A stretch of DNA of 47,583 nucleotides, taken from contig JALHMH010000037.1 of the NCBI GenBank assembly GCA_022844165.1, forward strand, positions 1-47,583, in the 5' to 3' direction. Within the stretch, counting starts at the first letter, position 1, and every line of letters starts with the position of its first letter. Under the pieces are notes generated by a model. The model was not told the DNA's origin and did no database searches. It saw nothing but the letters and a program-made list of their open reading frames with translations. Below are positions 26,499-34,471 of the stretch, in pieces. Source of the stretch: Lysobacterales bacterium (GTDB taxonomy: Bacteria; Pseudomonadota; Gammaproteobacteria; Xanthomonadales; SZUA-5). A program made the translations under genes and the position numbers.

Positions 26499-27083
26499 TC
26501 AGGGAATCGTCCCTTGGAAGCGCTCGGAATTGACATAGCATACGTCAATGCGGTCGTCGCTCTTGTGCAATAGCGTGACACTGGCGTAGTCGATGCGAAA
26601 TCGGAAGGCATGTCTGAGCGGCAGGCCTAACGCGTGACATAACAATGCACGAACCACGCCCGCGTGGCATACGGCGATCGTTGGACGGTCTGACGGCAGT
26701 TCAGTCAATACGTCGACTGCGCGCGCCTGCATATCGAGGAACCGTTCGCCACCCGGCGCACGCTCGGTGTCGAAGGCCGCCATGAACCGTTGCCAGCGCT
26801 CGCCGTCGGTCGATGCAATGTCGTCGAAGCGTTGGCCATCCCACGCCCCAAAGTGCATTTCGCGCAAACGCGGGTCAGTCTGGAATTCGACGCCAAAGGC
26901 TGCAGCCGTGCGTGTTGCGCGAATCAGATCCGATGAGATCAAGTGAGCTGCGCCACGCCAGCTGCGTGCCAGGCGGTCGGCGGCCAGAACACCCGACGCT
27001 GAAAGCGGCACGTCGGTATGTCCAAGCCCGCGGCCCACGGCGCCCTCCGGTTCTGCGTGTCTGACCAGATAGACGTGACTCAT
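26499..27083 (-). CDS. Histidine phosphatase family protein, possible alpha-ribazole phosphatase
   Basis: 194 residues from the ATG at 27083. The phosphoglycerate-mutase-like fold is shown by the catalytic motif YLVRHAEPEG (His is the phospho-acceptor), SDLIRATRTA, REMHFGAWDGQ and the second catalytic histidine in AVCHAGVVRALL. REMxFGxWDG is common in CobC, which dephosphorylates alpha-ribazole phosphate in B12 assembly; with the adenosyltransferase and DUF6580 genes nearby this role fits. Other PGAM-family phosphatases look alike, so the assignment depends on context. Twenty bases separate it from the upstream tatD gene; it is probably co-transcribed. Confidence 0.82.
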   Translation of the reverse strand: MSHVYLVRHAEPEGAVGRGLGHTDVPLSASGVLAADRLARSWRGAAHLISSDLIRATRTAAAFGVEFQTDPRLREMHFGAWDGQRFDDIASTDGERWQRFMAAFDTERAPGGERFLDMQARAVDVLTELPSDRPTIAVCHAGVVRALLCHALGLPLRHAFRFRIDYASVTLLHKSDDRIDVCYVNSERFQGTIP

Positions 27084-27103
27084 CGATGGCTGACCGCCCA
27101 GCA

Positions 27104-27889
27104 TCAGGCTGGCAAGCGAAAAAAGCGCTGCGCTGTTGCGGCGCTCGAATGTGCCAAAGCTGCCTCGGACTCGCCGCGCGCGGCGGCCACAGCTTGCAAA
27201 ACAGCCGTGAGGTACCGCGGCTCATTGCGGTGCGTTTTTGGCTTCGGCTTCAGCGTTCGCGGCAGCAAATACGGCGCGTCAGTTTCGATCATCAGCCGCT
27301 CGCTTGGAATGCTCTTCATTAGTGGCAATAAATGCGTGCCGCGGCGTTCGTCGCAAATCCAGCCCGTGATACCAATATGGCAGTCCAGATCCAAGCACTC
27401 GAACAGCTCACGTTTGTCGGCCGTGAAGCAATGCACCACGCAATCGCTGAGGCGATCGCGAACCTGGCGCAAGATGGCGACAAAATCGTCGTGAGCGTCA
27501 CGCTGATGCAAAAACACGGGCTTGCCACACGCGATCGCCAGTTCCAACTGTTGTTCGAATGCGAACCGCTGCGTTGCGCGGGGCGAAATATCGCGGAAGT
27601 AATCCAGCCCGGTTTCGCCGACGGCGACGACCACGTGTTGCCGATGCAGACCAGCGAGTGTGGCATGCGTTGCGCTCGTGTAGTCGGCCGCGTGGTGTGG
27701 ATGAACGCCTGCGGTGGCGTACAAAAACCTGGGCCATCGCATCGCGAGTGCGTGCGCGTCGACGCTGCCCTGCTCGCTCGCGCCGGTGACGATGATCTCG
27801 GTGATGCCGACGGCGCGCGCGTGATCGAGCACGTTCGAGAGATCGTGCGCAAAGGACTCGTGGGTGAGATTGGCGCCGATGTCGATCAT
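27104..27889 (-). CDS. tatD: TatD-family metal-dependent deoxyribonuclease
   Basis: 261 residues. Motifs of the TatD TIM-barrel hydrolases appear in order: IDIGANLTHESF, the metal ligands in AGVHPHHAADY, VGETGLDYFRD, KPVFLHQRDAH, VVHCFTADKREL and the late aspartate IETDAPYLLP. All residues of the two-metal centre are present. TatD enzymes act as 3'-to-5' exonucleases in DNA turnover and repair. The start at 27889 gives MIDIGANLTH, the standard family beginning. First gene of a minus-strand group with the phosphatase and probably DUF6580; divergent from a diguanylate cyclase. Confidence 0.92.
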   Translation of the reverse strand: MIDIGANLTHESFAHDLSNVLDHARAVGITEIIVTGASEQGSVDAHALAMRWPRFLYATAGVHPHHAADYTSATHATLAGLHRQHVVVAVGETGLDYFRDISPRATQRFAFEQQLELAIACGKPVFLHQRDAHDDFVAILRQVRDRLSDCVVHCFTADKRELFECLDLDCHIGITGWICDERRGTHLLPLMKSIPSERLMIETDAPYLLPRTLKPKPKTHRNEPRYLTAVLQAVAAARGESEAALAHSSAATAQRFFRLPA

Positions 27890-28027
27890 GGATGTCGTGA
27901 GTAGCGATTCATGTTGCGAAGATTGCCAGAGTAAAGGTGTCTCGTGCGCACGCGCGCCTAACTGCTAACATCCGCGGCTGACGCTTCGTTGTTGATGCCA
28001 CGTGATGCACAGGGATCACACATTGCC

Positions 28028-29458
28028 ATGAACGAATCGGTTGTGCCGAAGCCTTTGCCCACCCGGCGTCGGCGCATGACGATCGGGCGACGCTTGTTCT
28101 ACACGCATCTGCTCGTCGCCTTGCTCGTTGCCGTCGCGCTAGGTTCGTATTGGCATTTTGCCGCCGAATCCGAGCTGCGCGATGAAATCCGGACACGCCT
28201 TCGCGACAACGCTCAACTCACCGCTCAGGCGCTCGACAACCGCAATTGGGACGGAATCCATCGCCCCGCCGATGCCGAGACGCCCACCTATCAGGCACTT
28301 CTGAACAAGCTCCAGGCAATTGCGACGACGAATCCGAGCGTGACCCGACTGTTGGTTTTCCGCACGACCGATGGCGCTGTTGTGCTGGCCGATTCGGTGG
28401 GCGCCACGAGCGGGTACTCCCCGGGCGATCGACTCACATCGCTCGATCCCTTGACAGCACGGCTTGACAAGGAACCGCTCCTGGAATCGAAGCTGCCGCC
28501 GTTTAATGTGCTGTTGGCGATACCCGGCAATGCCGACTATGGCCTGGCGCTTCAGGTGCAAACCAATGACCTCGCGACCAAACTGCAGAAATTGCGCCTG
28601 AATTCCGCTGTTGCCTTTATTTTTGCGGTCGGGCTGGCACTGGCGATGAGCCTGTGGCTGGCGTCGTCGGCACGCGCGATTCTGGATCGTTTCCAGACAC
28701 GATTACGCGATATCGCGGATGGCAAGCCGGGACAGGCGCTGGATATCGACGTTGACGACGAGTTTTCGGATCTGGCCGTTGCCATCGACGACATGGCGAC
28801 GCGTCTTGATCTGTCTCAGCGCGAGCGTGAGCAAGCGTTACTGGATCTCAACGGCACACGTGAGCGCCTGGAGGACATGGTGCGCCAGCGCAGCGCAGAG
28901 CTGGACAAGCTCAACGTCATGCTGCGCAACGAGATCGAGCAGCGTTGCCAACTGGAAGCGGCGCTGGCTGAAGCTGCCGCGACCGATACGATGACGCTTT
29001 TGCTGAATCGACGCGGCATGGTCGAAGCACTCGACCACGCCGTCGAACAGGCAAAGCGACATCGGAATTCGTTCATCATTGCGATCGCCGATGTTGATCA
29101 TTTCAAACGCATCAACGATCAATACGGACACTCGGTGGGAGATCAGGTGTTGATTGCGCTGGGCCGACGGCTCAAGAACTCTCTTGGCCATAGCGACGTG
29201 GCAGCGCGCTGGGGCGGTGAGGAGTTTTTGTTGTTATGGCCGCGCATCAACATCACCGAAGCGGAACAACGCGCCAATGCGCTGCGCCAGGTGCTCGGGG
29301 AAGTGCCCATTTACCCGGGCGGCCCGCAGATCACTTTGAGTTTTGGCGTTGCCGAATTCACCGGCCTGGACAACCTGGACCGATGCATTAACCGCGCAGA
29401 CAAGGCGCTTTATCGTGCCAAACAGGACGGACGCAATCGCGTCATGGTTGCGGTTTAG
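28028..29458 (+). CDS. Membrane-bound diguanylate cyclase (HAMP-GGDEF)
   Basis: 476 residues from the ATG at 28028. Layout: membrane helix near 25-45, a periplasmic sensor region of about 140 residues, second helix near 193-215, HAMP (about 215-270), a coiled coil (about 270-315), and a GGDEF domain (about 320-476). The active site is RWGGEEF near 394, with DVDHFKRINDQYGHSVGD before it, so synthesis of cyclic di-GMP is expected. The inhibitory site (RxxD just before the active site) is not conserved: the place reads GHSD, so product feedback is probably absent. An in-frame TTG and ATG upstream would lengthen it by up to 13 residues. Confidence 0.92.
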   Translation: MNESVVPKPLPTRRRRMTIGRRLFYTHLLVALLVAVALGSYWHFAAESELRDEIRTRLRDNAQLTAQALDNRNWDGIHRPADAETPTYQALLNKLQAIATTNPSVTRLLVFRTTDGAVVLADSVGATSGYSPGDRLTSLDPLTARLDKEPLLESKLPPFNVLLAIPGNADYGLALQVQTNDLATKLQKLRLNSAVAFIFAVGLALAMSLWLASSARAILDRFQTRLRDIADGKPGQALDIDVDDEFSDLAVAIDDMATRLDLSQREREQALLDLNGTRERLEDMVRQRSAELDKLNVMLRNEIEQRCQLEAALAEAAATDTMTLLLNRRGMVEALDHAVEQAKRHRNSFIIAIADVDHFKRINDQYGHSVGDQVLIALGRRLKNSLGHSDVAARWGGEEFLLLWPRINITEAEQRANALRQVLGEVPIYPGGPQITLSFGVAEFTGLDNLDRCINRADKALYRAKQDGRNRVMVAV

Positions 29459-29553
29459 GATGATCCCAATGGCATTGCGCTACATCGGTATTTGAGCCGC
29501 GCACCGAGACAACGCTTGCCCCAAAGACCCGACCTGCGTTAAGTTTCGCGTCC

Positions 29554-29805
29554 ATGACGACTGCTGCCACCGACATCGCGCCAAAGAGCGCCATTGCTGA
29601 CTTTGAGAAGTCGCTGGACGAACTCGAGTCACTGGTCAACCGCATGGAAAAGGGCGACTTGACCTTGGAAGATTCGGTCAAAGCCTTCGAGCGCGGCATG
29701 TACTTGTATCAGAACTGCACCTTGGCGCTCGACGAGGCGGAACTGCGCGTTGACATGCTGCTTAAGGGTGGCGAACGCACACGTTTCGATCCGGAAACAC
29801 CGTAG
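29554..29805 (+). CDS. xseB: Exodeoxyribonuclease VII small subunit
   Basis: 83 residues, matching XseB throughout: DFEKSLDELESLVNRMEKGD, then LTLEDSVKAFERGMYLYQNC. XseB forms the long helical spokes around XseA in exonuclease VII, which degrades single-stranded DNA. xseA is not in the window. The stop is directly followed by the ispA start with no spacing, the usual xseB-ispA arrangement in proteobacteria. Confidence 0.96.
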   Translation: MTTAATDIAPKSAIADFEKSLDELESLVNRMEKGDLTLEDSVKAFERGMYLYQNCTLALDEAELRVDMLLKGGERTRFDPETP

Positions 29806-30699
29806 GTGTTTGCACTGGCCGAGCGTGCGCTGGCGCGAAGCGCCGAGCGCGCCGAACAAGCGCTCGCACTTGCCTTGCCCGGCGCGACGCAGCCGCCGGA
29901 AGTGCTGCATCGCGCGATGCGCTATAGCGTGCTCGGTGGCGGCAAACGGCTGCGCCCAGCGCTGGTCTACTGCACGGCGCAGGCGCTCGGTTGCGACGAC
30001 GCAGCGCTCGATGCACCGGCGATCGCGGTCGAGATCATCCACGCCTATTCGCTGATTCACGACGATTTGCCGGCGATGGACGACGACGCTCTGCGCCGCG
30101 GCAAGCCCACGTGCCATATCGCCTTTGGCGAAGCACTCGCGATTTTGGCAGGCGATGCTTTGCAGGCACTGGCTTTCGAAGTTCTTGCCAAAGAGCACGC
30201 CTGGCCTGCGGCGAATCAAATAGCGATGCTGCGCCGACTGGCCGCAGCCTGCGGCTCGCTGGGTATGGCGGGTGGCCAGGCAATCGATCTTTCCGCGGTA
30301 GGCAAGAGCCTGACTTTGCCTGAGCTTGAGCGCATGCACCGATTCAAAACCGGGGCCCTGATCCGATGCGCCGTCAATCTTGGAGCGTTGGCATCGGGTT
30401 TCGATGAGCAGCAACCGACGTTTCAATCTCTCGACGCCTACGCCGACGAGCTGGGCATTGCGTTTCAAATTCACGATGACGTACTGGATGTCGTTGGCAT
30501 CACCGCAGTGATCGGCAAGCCGCAAGGCTCCGACCAGCTCAGCGGCAAACCAACCTATCCGGCCATCATCGGATTGGACGCGTCGCGGGACTTGGCGCGA
30601 ACGCACGCCGATCGGGCTATCGCTGCGCTGGCGTCTTTTGGCCGCGAGGCAGACACGCTGCGCGCGCTGGCGCGATATGTGGTGGAACGAGAAACTTAG
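29806..30699 (+). CDS. ispA: Farnesyl diphosphate synthase (geranyltranstransferase)
   Basis: 297 residues with a GTG start immediately behind xseB. Both aspartate-rich motifs are present: the first, LIHDDLPAMDDDALRRGKPT, and the second, FQIHDDVLDVVG; also GGGKRLRP and GMAGGQAIDL, and KTGALI. The enzyme makes farnesyl diphosphate from isopentenyl and geranyl diphosphate for quinones and undecaprenyl carriers. dxs, often the next gene, is missing here; instead a dispersed repeat starts right at the stop codon. Confidence 0.95.
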   Translation: MFALAERALARSAERAEQALALALPGATQPPEVLHRAMRYSVLGGGKRLRPALVYCTAQALGCDDAALDAPAIAVEIIHAYSLIHDDLPAMDDDALRRGKPTCHIAFGEALAILAGDALQALAFEVLAKEHAWPAANQIAMLRRLAAACGSLGMAGGQAIDLSAVGKSLTLPELERMHRFKTGALIRCAVNLGALASGFDEQQPTFQSLDAYADELGIAFQIHDDVLDVVGITAVIGKPQGSDQLSGKPTYPAIIGLDASRDLARTHADRAIAALASFGREADTLRALARYVVERET

Positions 30700-30749
30700 C
30701 GAGGCTTCGCCTCAGACCGACGAGCATTGCTGGATTCGTCCGACAGCGT
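30700..30749 (+). repeat. Dispersed 50-bp intergenic repeat, copy B
   Basis: Matches 388-437 at 44 of 50 positions. Starts on the first base after the TAG stop of ispA, as copy A starts right after a TAA stop. Its left end forms a perfect small hairpin (GAGGC-TTC-GCCTC, 30701-30713). It lies 60 bp before the alanine dehydrogenase start and so may be in that gene's leader. Confidence 0.7.
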
Positions 30750-30809
30750 GCAACCTCGCTCACCGCATCGGCTAGACTGGCGACCTGAGTCCAACAGCCG
30801 GGAGGCGTT

Positions 30810-31865
30810 ATGCGCATTGGTGTACCGAAAGAGACCAAAACTTTGGAAGGCCGCATCGCGCTGGTACCGGCTGCCTGCGGCGATCTGGTGCGTGCCGGGC
30901 ACGAGGTGTACATCGAGTCCGGCGCAGGCATCAAGAGCGGTTTTGTCGATGAGGCGTTCACCAAAGTCGGCGTCAAAATTGCCCCGGATGCCGCCGCACT
31001 GTACGAAAAGGGCGAGTTGATCGTCAAAGTCAAAGAACCGATCGCCGGGGATTTATCGCACCTGAAATCGCACCACCTGCTGTTCTGCTATCTGCACCTG
31101 GCGCCAGAGCCGGAACTGACCAAACGCCTGCTCGATATTGGCCTTTGTGGTGTGGCGTTTGAGAGCGTCGAAGATGATCAGGGCGGATTGCCGCTGCTGG
31201 CACCGATGAGCGTGATCGCGGGGCGAATTGCGGTACAGGTGGGTACACACTTGTTGCATCAGCCAGCCGGTGGCAAAGGCATTTTGCTCGGTGGTTTGCC
31301 CGCTGCGGAACGGGGCAAAGTCGTCGTACTGGGCGCCGGTGCTGCCGGTGGCAACTCGGCATCGCTGGCCGCAGCGATGGGTGCGCAGGTGGTGGTGTTT
31401 GATAAACGCCCGGATCGCCTGGAGCAGATGATGGCGCTCGGTGCCAACGTCACCGCGCTGTATCCCTATGAGAGTTATGTTGCGCGCGAAGTGGCGACGG
31501 CCGATATGGTTGTTGGCGCCGTTCTGGTGCCCAGCGCCCGCGCCCCGCGTGTCGTCACCACCGAGATGATCAAGTCGATGGAACCAGGTAGCGTCATCGT
31601 CGATATTTCCATCGATCAGGGCGGGTGCGTGGAGGGCATACGCCCAACCACATACGCTGCGCCGACCTATGTCGAACACGGCGTCACCCATTTCGCTGTC
31701 ACCAATATGCCGGGCGCCGTGCCGCAAACTTCCAGTCAGGCAATCTCGGCTGCGATTCTGCCGTACACGATGCGCCTGGCCAGCGGCAATTGGCGCGACT
31801 ACGAACCGCTCAAGCGCGGCATCAACGTCGACGCAGGCAAGGTGGTGCATCCGGCGTTGCTCTAG
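30810..31865 (+). CDS. ald: Alanine dehydrogenase
   Basis: 351 residues, close to the usual 360-370. Starts MRIGVPKETKTLEGRIALVP. Key sites: KVKEP with the substrate lysine (K73/K75), the catalytic histidine H96 in YLHLAPEPEL, LPLLAPMSVIAGR, the NAD loop VVVLGAGAAGGNSA and VDISIDQGG with the late catalytic aspartate. It interconverts L-alanine with pyruvate and ammonium using NAD. The frame is flanked by the copy B repeat upstream and a 10-bp hairpin immediately downstream, so it appears to be transcribed alone or as the last gene. Confidence 0.9.
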   Translation: MRIGVPKETKTLEGRIALVPAACGDLVRAGHEVYIESGAGIKSGFVDEAFTKVGVKIAPDAAALYEKGELIVKVKEPIAGDLSHLKSHHLLFCYLHLAPEPELTKRLLDIGLCGVAFESVEDDQGGLPLLAPMSVIAGRIAVQVGTHLLHQPAGGKGILLGGLPAAERGKVVVLGAGAAGGNSASLAAAMGAQVVVFDKRPDRLEQMMALGANVTALYPYESYVAREVATADMVVGAVLVPSARAPRVVTTEMIKSMEPGSVIVDISIDQGGCVEGIRPTTYAAPTYVEHGVTHFAVTNMPGAVPQTSSQAISAAILPYTMRLASGNWRDYEPLKRGINVDAGKVVHPALL

Positions 31866-31888
31866 CAGGCTGTTTCTCAACAGCCTGC
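31865..31888 (+). terminator. Hairpin at the end of ald
   Basis: GCAGGCTGTT-TCTC-AACAGCCTGC, a perfect 10-bp stem whose first base is the last base of the ald stop codon. No T-run follows on the plus strand. The nearby FtsX-like gene ends at 31961 on the opposite strand, so it may act on either transcript. Confidence 0.55.
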
Positions 31889-31960
31889 CAGTGGCGTTGC
31901 GGTCCTCGCGGCTCGATGCGATGCGGGCGTATCGCAATACGGTCGTGTCGTTCCGTAACG

Positions 31961-34321
31961 TCACTCCCGTGTCTTCAATACTTCGATCAAATCCAACTGC
32001 CGCACGCGCCACGCGACGATCGCCGCTGCGGCACTTGCGGCGATCAGGATGACCAGTGTCGCACTGCCATAGGTCGCTGCGGACAAATACCCCGGTACGC
32101 GATACAGCTCGCTTTGCAGACCCGCCGAAATCACTTGCGCCAGCGCGTAGCCGACGATCCAGCCTGCGGGGATGGCAAGCAAAGTCAGTATCGCCAACTC
32201 GCCAATCAGCACATACGCGACTTCACCTCGGGTGAAGCCCAGCACGCGCATGGATGCCAGTTCACGGCCACGCTCGGAGAGATGGATGCGCGCGGTGTTG
32301 TACAGCACGCCAAACGCGATCAGGCCTGCAAGCAAGGTGGCGATGCCAGTGAAGATCAGCAGACTCTCTGCCATGGTGTCGTAGAAGTTCTGGATGGCCG
32401 CTTTGCGCGCGCCAACGCTGGCGACGTGCGGGCGTTCCTCCAACAGCGCGAACAACGCCGTTTGTGCTGGCGGATCGATATCCAGCAGCACGTGCGTCAG
32501 CAGCTCGCCATCGGCGAGCGCCCGATTGAGCGCATCGAGTTCCATGTACGCGGCAATACCAATCGCTTCGGAAACGGTGCCGGCGACGGGCAACCCAACC
32601 ACCTGCCGGGCGCCTTGCTGCACCTCAATGATGACGCGATCGCCGCGCGCCACACCCAACATGCCGGCCAGATAGTCGGTGAGCAGCAGGCCATTCGCTG
32701 GCGGCGCCACCGGGGCGCCGTCCGCATCCAGCACACGCTTAAGACGGGCATTCGCGGGCAGTCCTTCAAGCACCGTCAACACACTGCGCGGCCCGGCGCG
32801 CAGACGCACACCAAGGGAACGCAGCGGCTCGGCATGTTGTACGCCAGGCAGTGCAGCGATCTCGATCAACGCATCGCGGCCGCGTGGCTCGTTGAAGCTC
32901 ACGGATAAATCGTTGCGCTGGGCGAGCGCGAACTGGCGATCGACCATGAAGTTCAGTGCATCTTGTTGGAACATGCCGATGGTCAGGACGCCGGAAGCCA
33001 GCGCAATCCCGAGTACGGTGAACAGCGCTTTGCGTCGGCGACGCGACAAATTGCGCAGAATCATGCGCGTTGGTTGGTCGAGCCAGCGGCTCGGCAATGC
33101 CCGTTCGAGCAAGGAGCGCGAGAAACGCCCCGGTGATTCCGGGCGCATCGCTTCTGCAGGCGGCAAGACAATCGCAGCGCGCAATGATATCGCGCCACCC
33201 AGCACAGCCGCTGCCGTTGCGATGCCCAGCGCAGCGAATACGGCACTCGGTGCAAGCACAAAGTCCAGATACGGAAATCGGTAAAAGCTCATGTACAAAC
33301 CGCCCAACATGCGCCCGAGCCAAACCCCTCCCAGCACGCCGCAGGCGCTTCCGAGCGCAACAATGCTCATCACCATGGCCGTGTAATGCGCGCCGATCTG
33401 AGTGTTGCGGTATCCGAAGGCCTTGAGGATCGCGATCTGATCCCGCTGGGTGGCGATCAAACGCGAGAACACCACATTCAGCAGGAACGCGGCCACGGTC
33501 ATAAACACGGCGGGAAACACCGTTGCCATGGTTTTGAGCTGATCGAATTCTGCGCTCAGAAATTTGTGCGAAAGCTGATCCTCGCGCTCGATGGCGCCCA
33601 AACCCCCGTATAGATCCAGCAGAGGATCGAGCCGCTCGACGACCTCTCGCCCATTGGCACCCGGCGCCAGGGTCAACGCAACGCTGTTAAACGCGCCGTC
33701 CATCCCGTATGCCGCCTCGACTGCACGCCTTGAACCCCAGGCCACCACATAACGCTTGAAATCCGGGAAGGCGGCGCCCGCCTGAATTTGATAGACGTAC
33801 TCTGGCGAGATGGCGATGCCAACGATACGAAATGGCTGCAAACGGCCGTTGACGACGGCGCTCAGGTTTGCGCCGGGCAATAATTGCTGCGCGGTTGCGA
33901 ACGCTTCGCTGACGACGATTTCGTCGAGCGCATATGCCGCCGGCATTCGCCCAGTGCGAAGGTACAACCGGTTGAGGGGCTTGGGGCCATCCTCCGGTAT
34001 GGAAATCAACAGTCCACGAATCGGGTCGTCGAACCCCTCCAGACGCACACGCATCGGCGCTCGGATGGACAACTCCACTTCGCCCACACCATCGATCGCT
34101 TCAATGTCCTGGCCGATCGAAAGCGGCGCCCGTTTCAGGTGCGAAAACACATCGGCAAAACGATACTCGCGATAGAAACGGTCGCGCGTGGCGACCAGCG
34201 AATCCAGATTCGAAATCGCCATCAAGTAGGTGGCGATGCCGCTGGCCATCACGAGCACGATCGCCAACACCTGCCCACGCAGATGCCAAAGATCGCGGAT
34301 CAGTTTTTTGTTCAGGACCAT
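31961..34321 (-). CDS. Large FtsX/MacB-type ABC transporter permease
   Basis: 786 residues. Membrane helix near 15-37 (GQVLAIVLVMASGIATYLMA), a periplasmic MacB-like region, a first FtsX core (about 270-400, with LLNVVFSRLIATQRDQIAIL), a second membrane pass, another periplasmic region and a second FtsX core near the C-terminus (GELASMRVLGFTRGEVAYVL is in the matching place). Such double-FtsX permeases of about 790 residues normally pair with an ATPase of the MacB/LolD family. No ATPase gene is adjacent; the one at 44931 is a candidate. The start at 34321 (MVLNKKLIRDLWHLR) fits the family; the frame runs on another 123 codons into the divergent gene's region. Confidence 0.88.
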   Translation of the reverse strand: MVLNKKLIRDLWHLRGQVLAIVLVMASGIATYLMAISNLDSLVATRDRFYREYRFADVFSHLKRAPLSIGQDIEAIDGVGEVELSIRAPMRVRLEGFDDPIRGLLISIPEDGPKPLNRLYLRTGRMPAAYALDEIVVSEAFATAQQLLPGANLSAVVNGRLQPFRIVGIAISPEYVYQIQAGAAFPDFKRYVVAWGSRRAVEAAYGMDGAFNSVALTLAPGANGREVVERLDPLLDLYGGLGAIEREDQLSHKFLSAEFDQLKTMATVFPAVFMTVAAFLLNVVFSRLIATQRDQIAILKAFGYRNTQIGAHYTAMVMSIVALGSACGVLGGVWLGRMLGGLYMSFYRFPYLDFVLAPSAVFAALGIATAAAVLGGAISLRAAIVLPPAEAMRPESPGRFSRSLLERALPSRWLDQPTRMILRNLSRRRRKALFTVLGIALASGVLTIGMFQQDALNFMVDRQFALAQRNDLSVSFNEPRGRDALIEIAALPGVQHAEPLRSLGVRLRAGPRSVLTVLEGLPANARLKRVLDADGAPVAPPANGLLLTDYLAGMLGVARGDRVIIEVQQGARQVVGLPVAGTVSEAIGIAAYMELDALNRALADGELLTHVLLDIDPPAQTALFALLEERPHVASVGARKAAIQNFYDTMAESLLIFTGIATLLAGLIAFGVLYNTARIHLSERGRELASMRVLGFTRGEVAYVLIGELAILTLLAIPAGWIVGYALAQVISAGLQSELYRVPGYLSAATYGSATLVILIAASAAAAIVAWRVRQLDLIEVLKTRE

Positions 34322-34471
34322 GGATTGAGTGTAGTGCTTCTCGGAAAACGAAACGACACTCGGCGTTTCTCTCTCTGCTCGTCTGTCGGATTGCTGGTCT
34401 TCCTGGCGCATGCCTGTGACATTCGACCGTGTATCTTCAACCTTCGAACCACGCCTTCCAAAGCGCGAACC

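Noticed and set aside
31625..32908. 427-codon plus-strand frame opposite the ABC permease
   Set aside because: Antisense shadow of the permease; Gln/Arg/His-rich translation, no family features.
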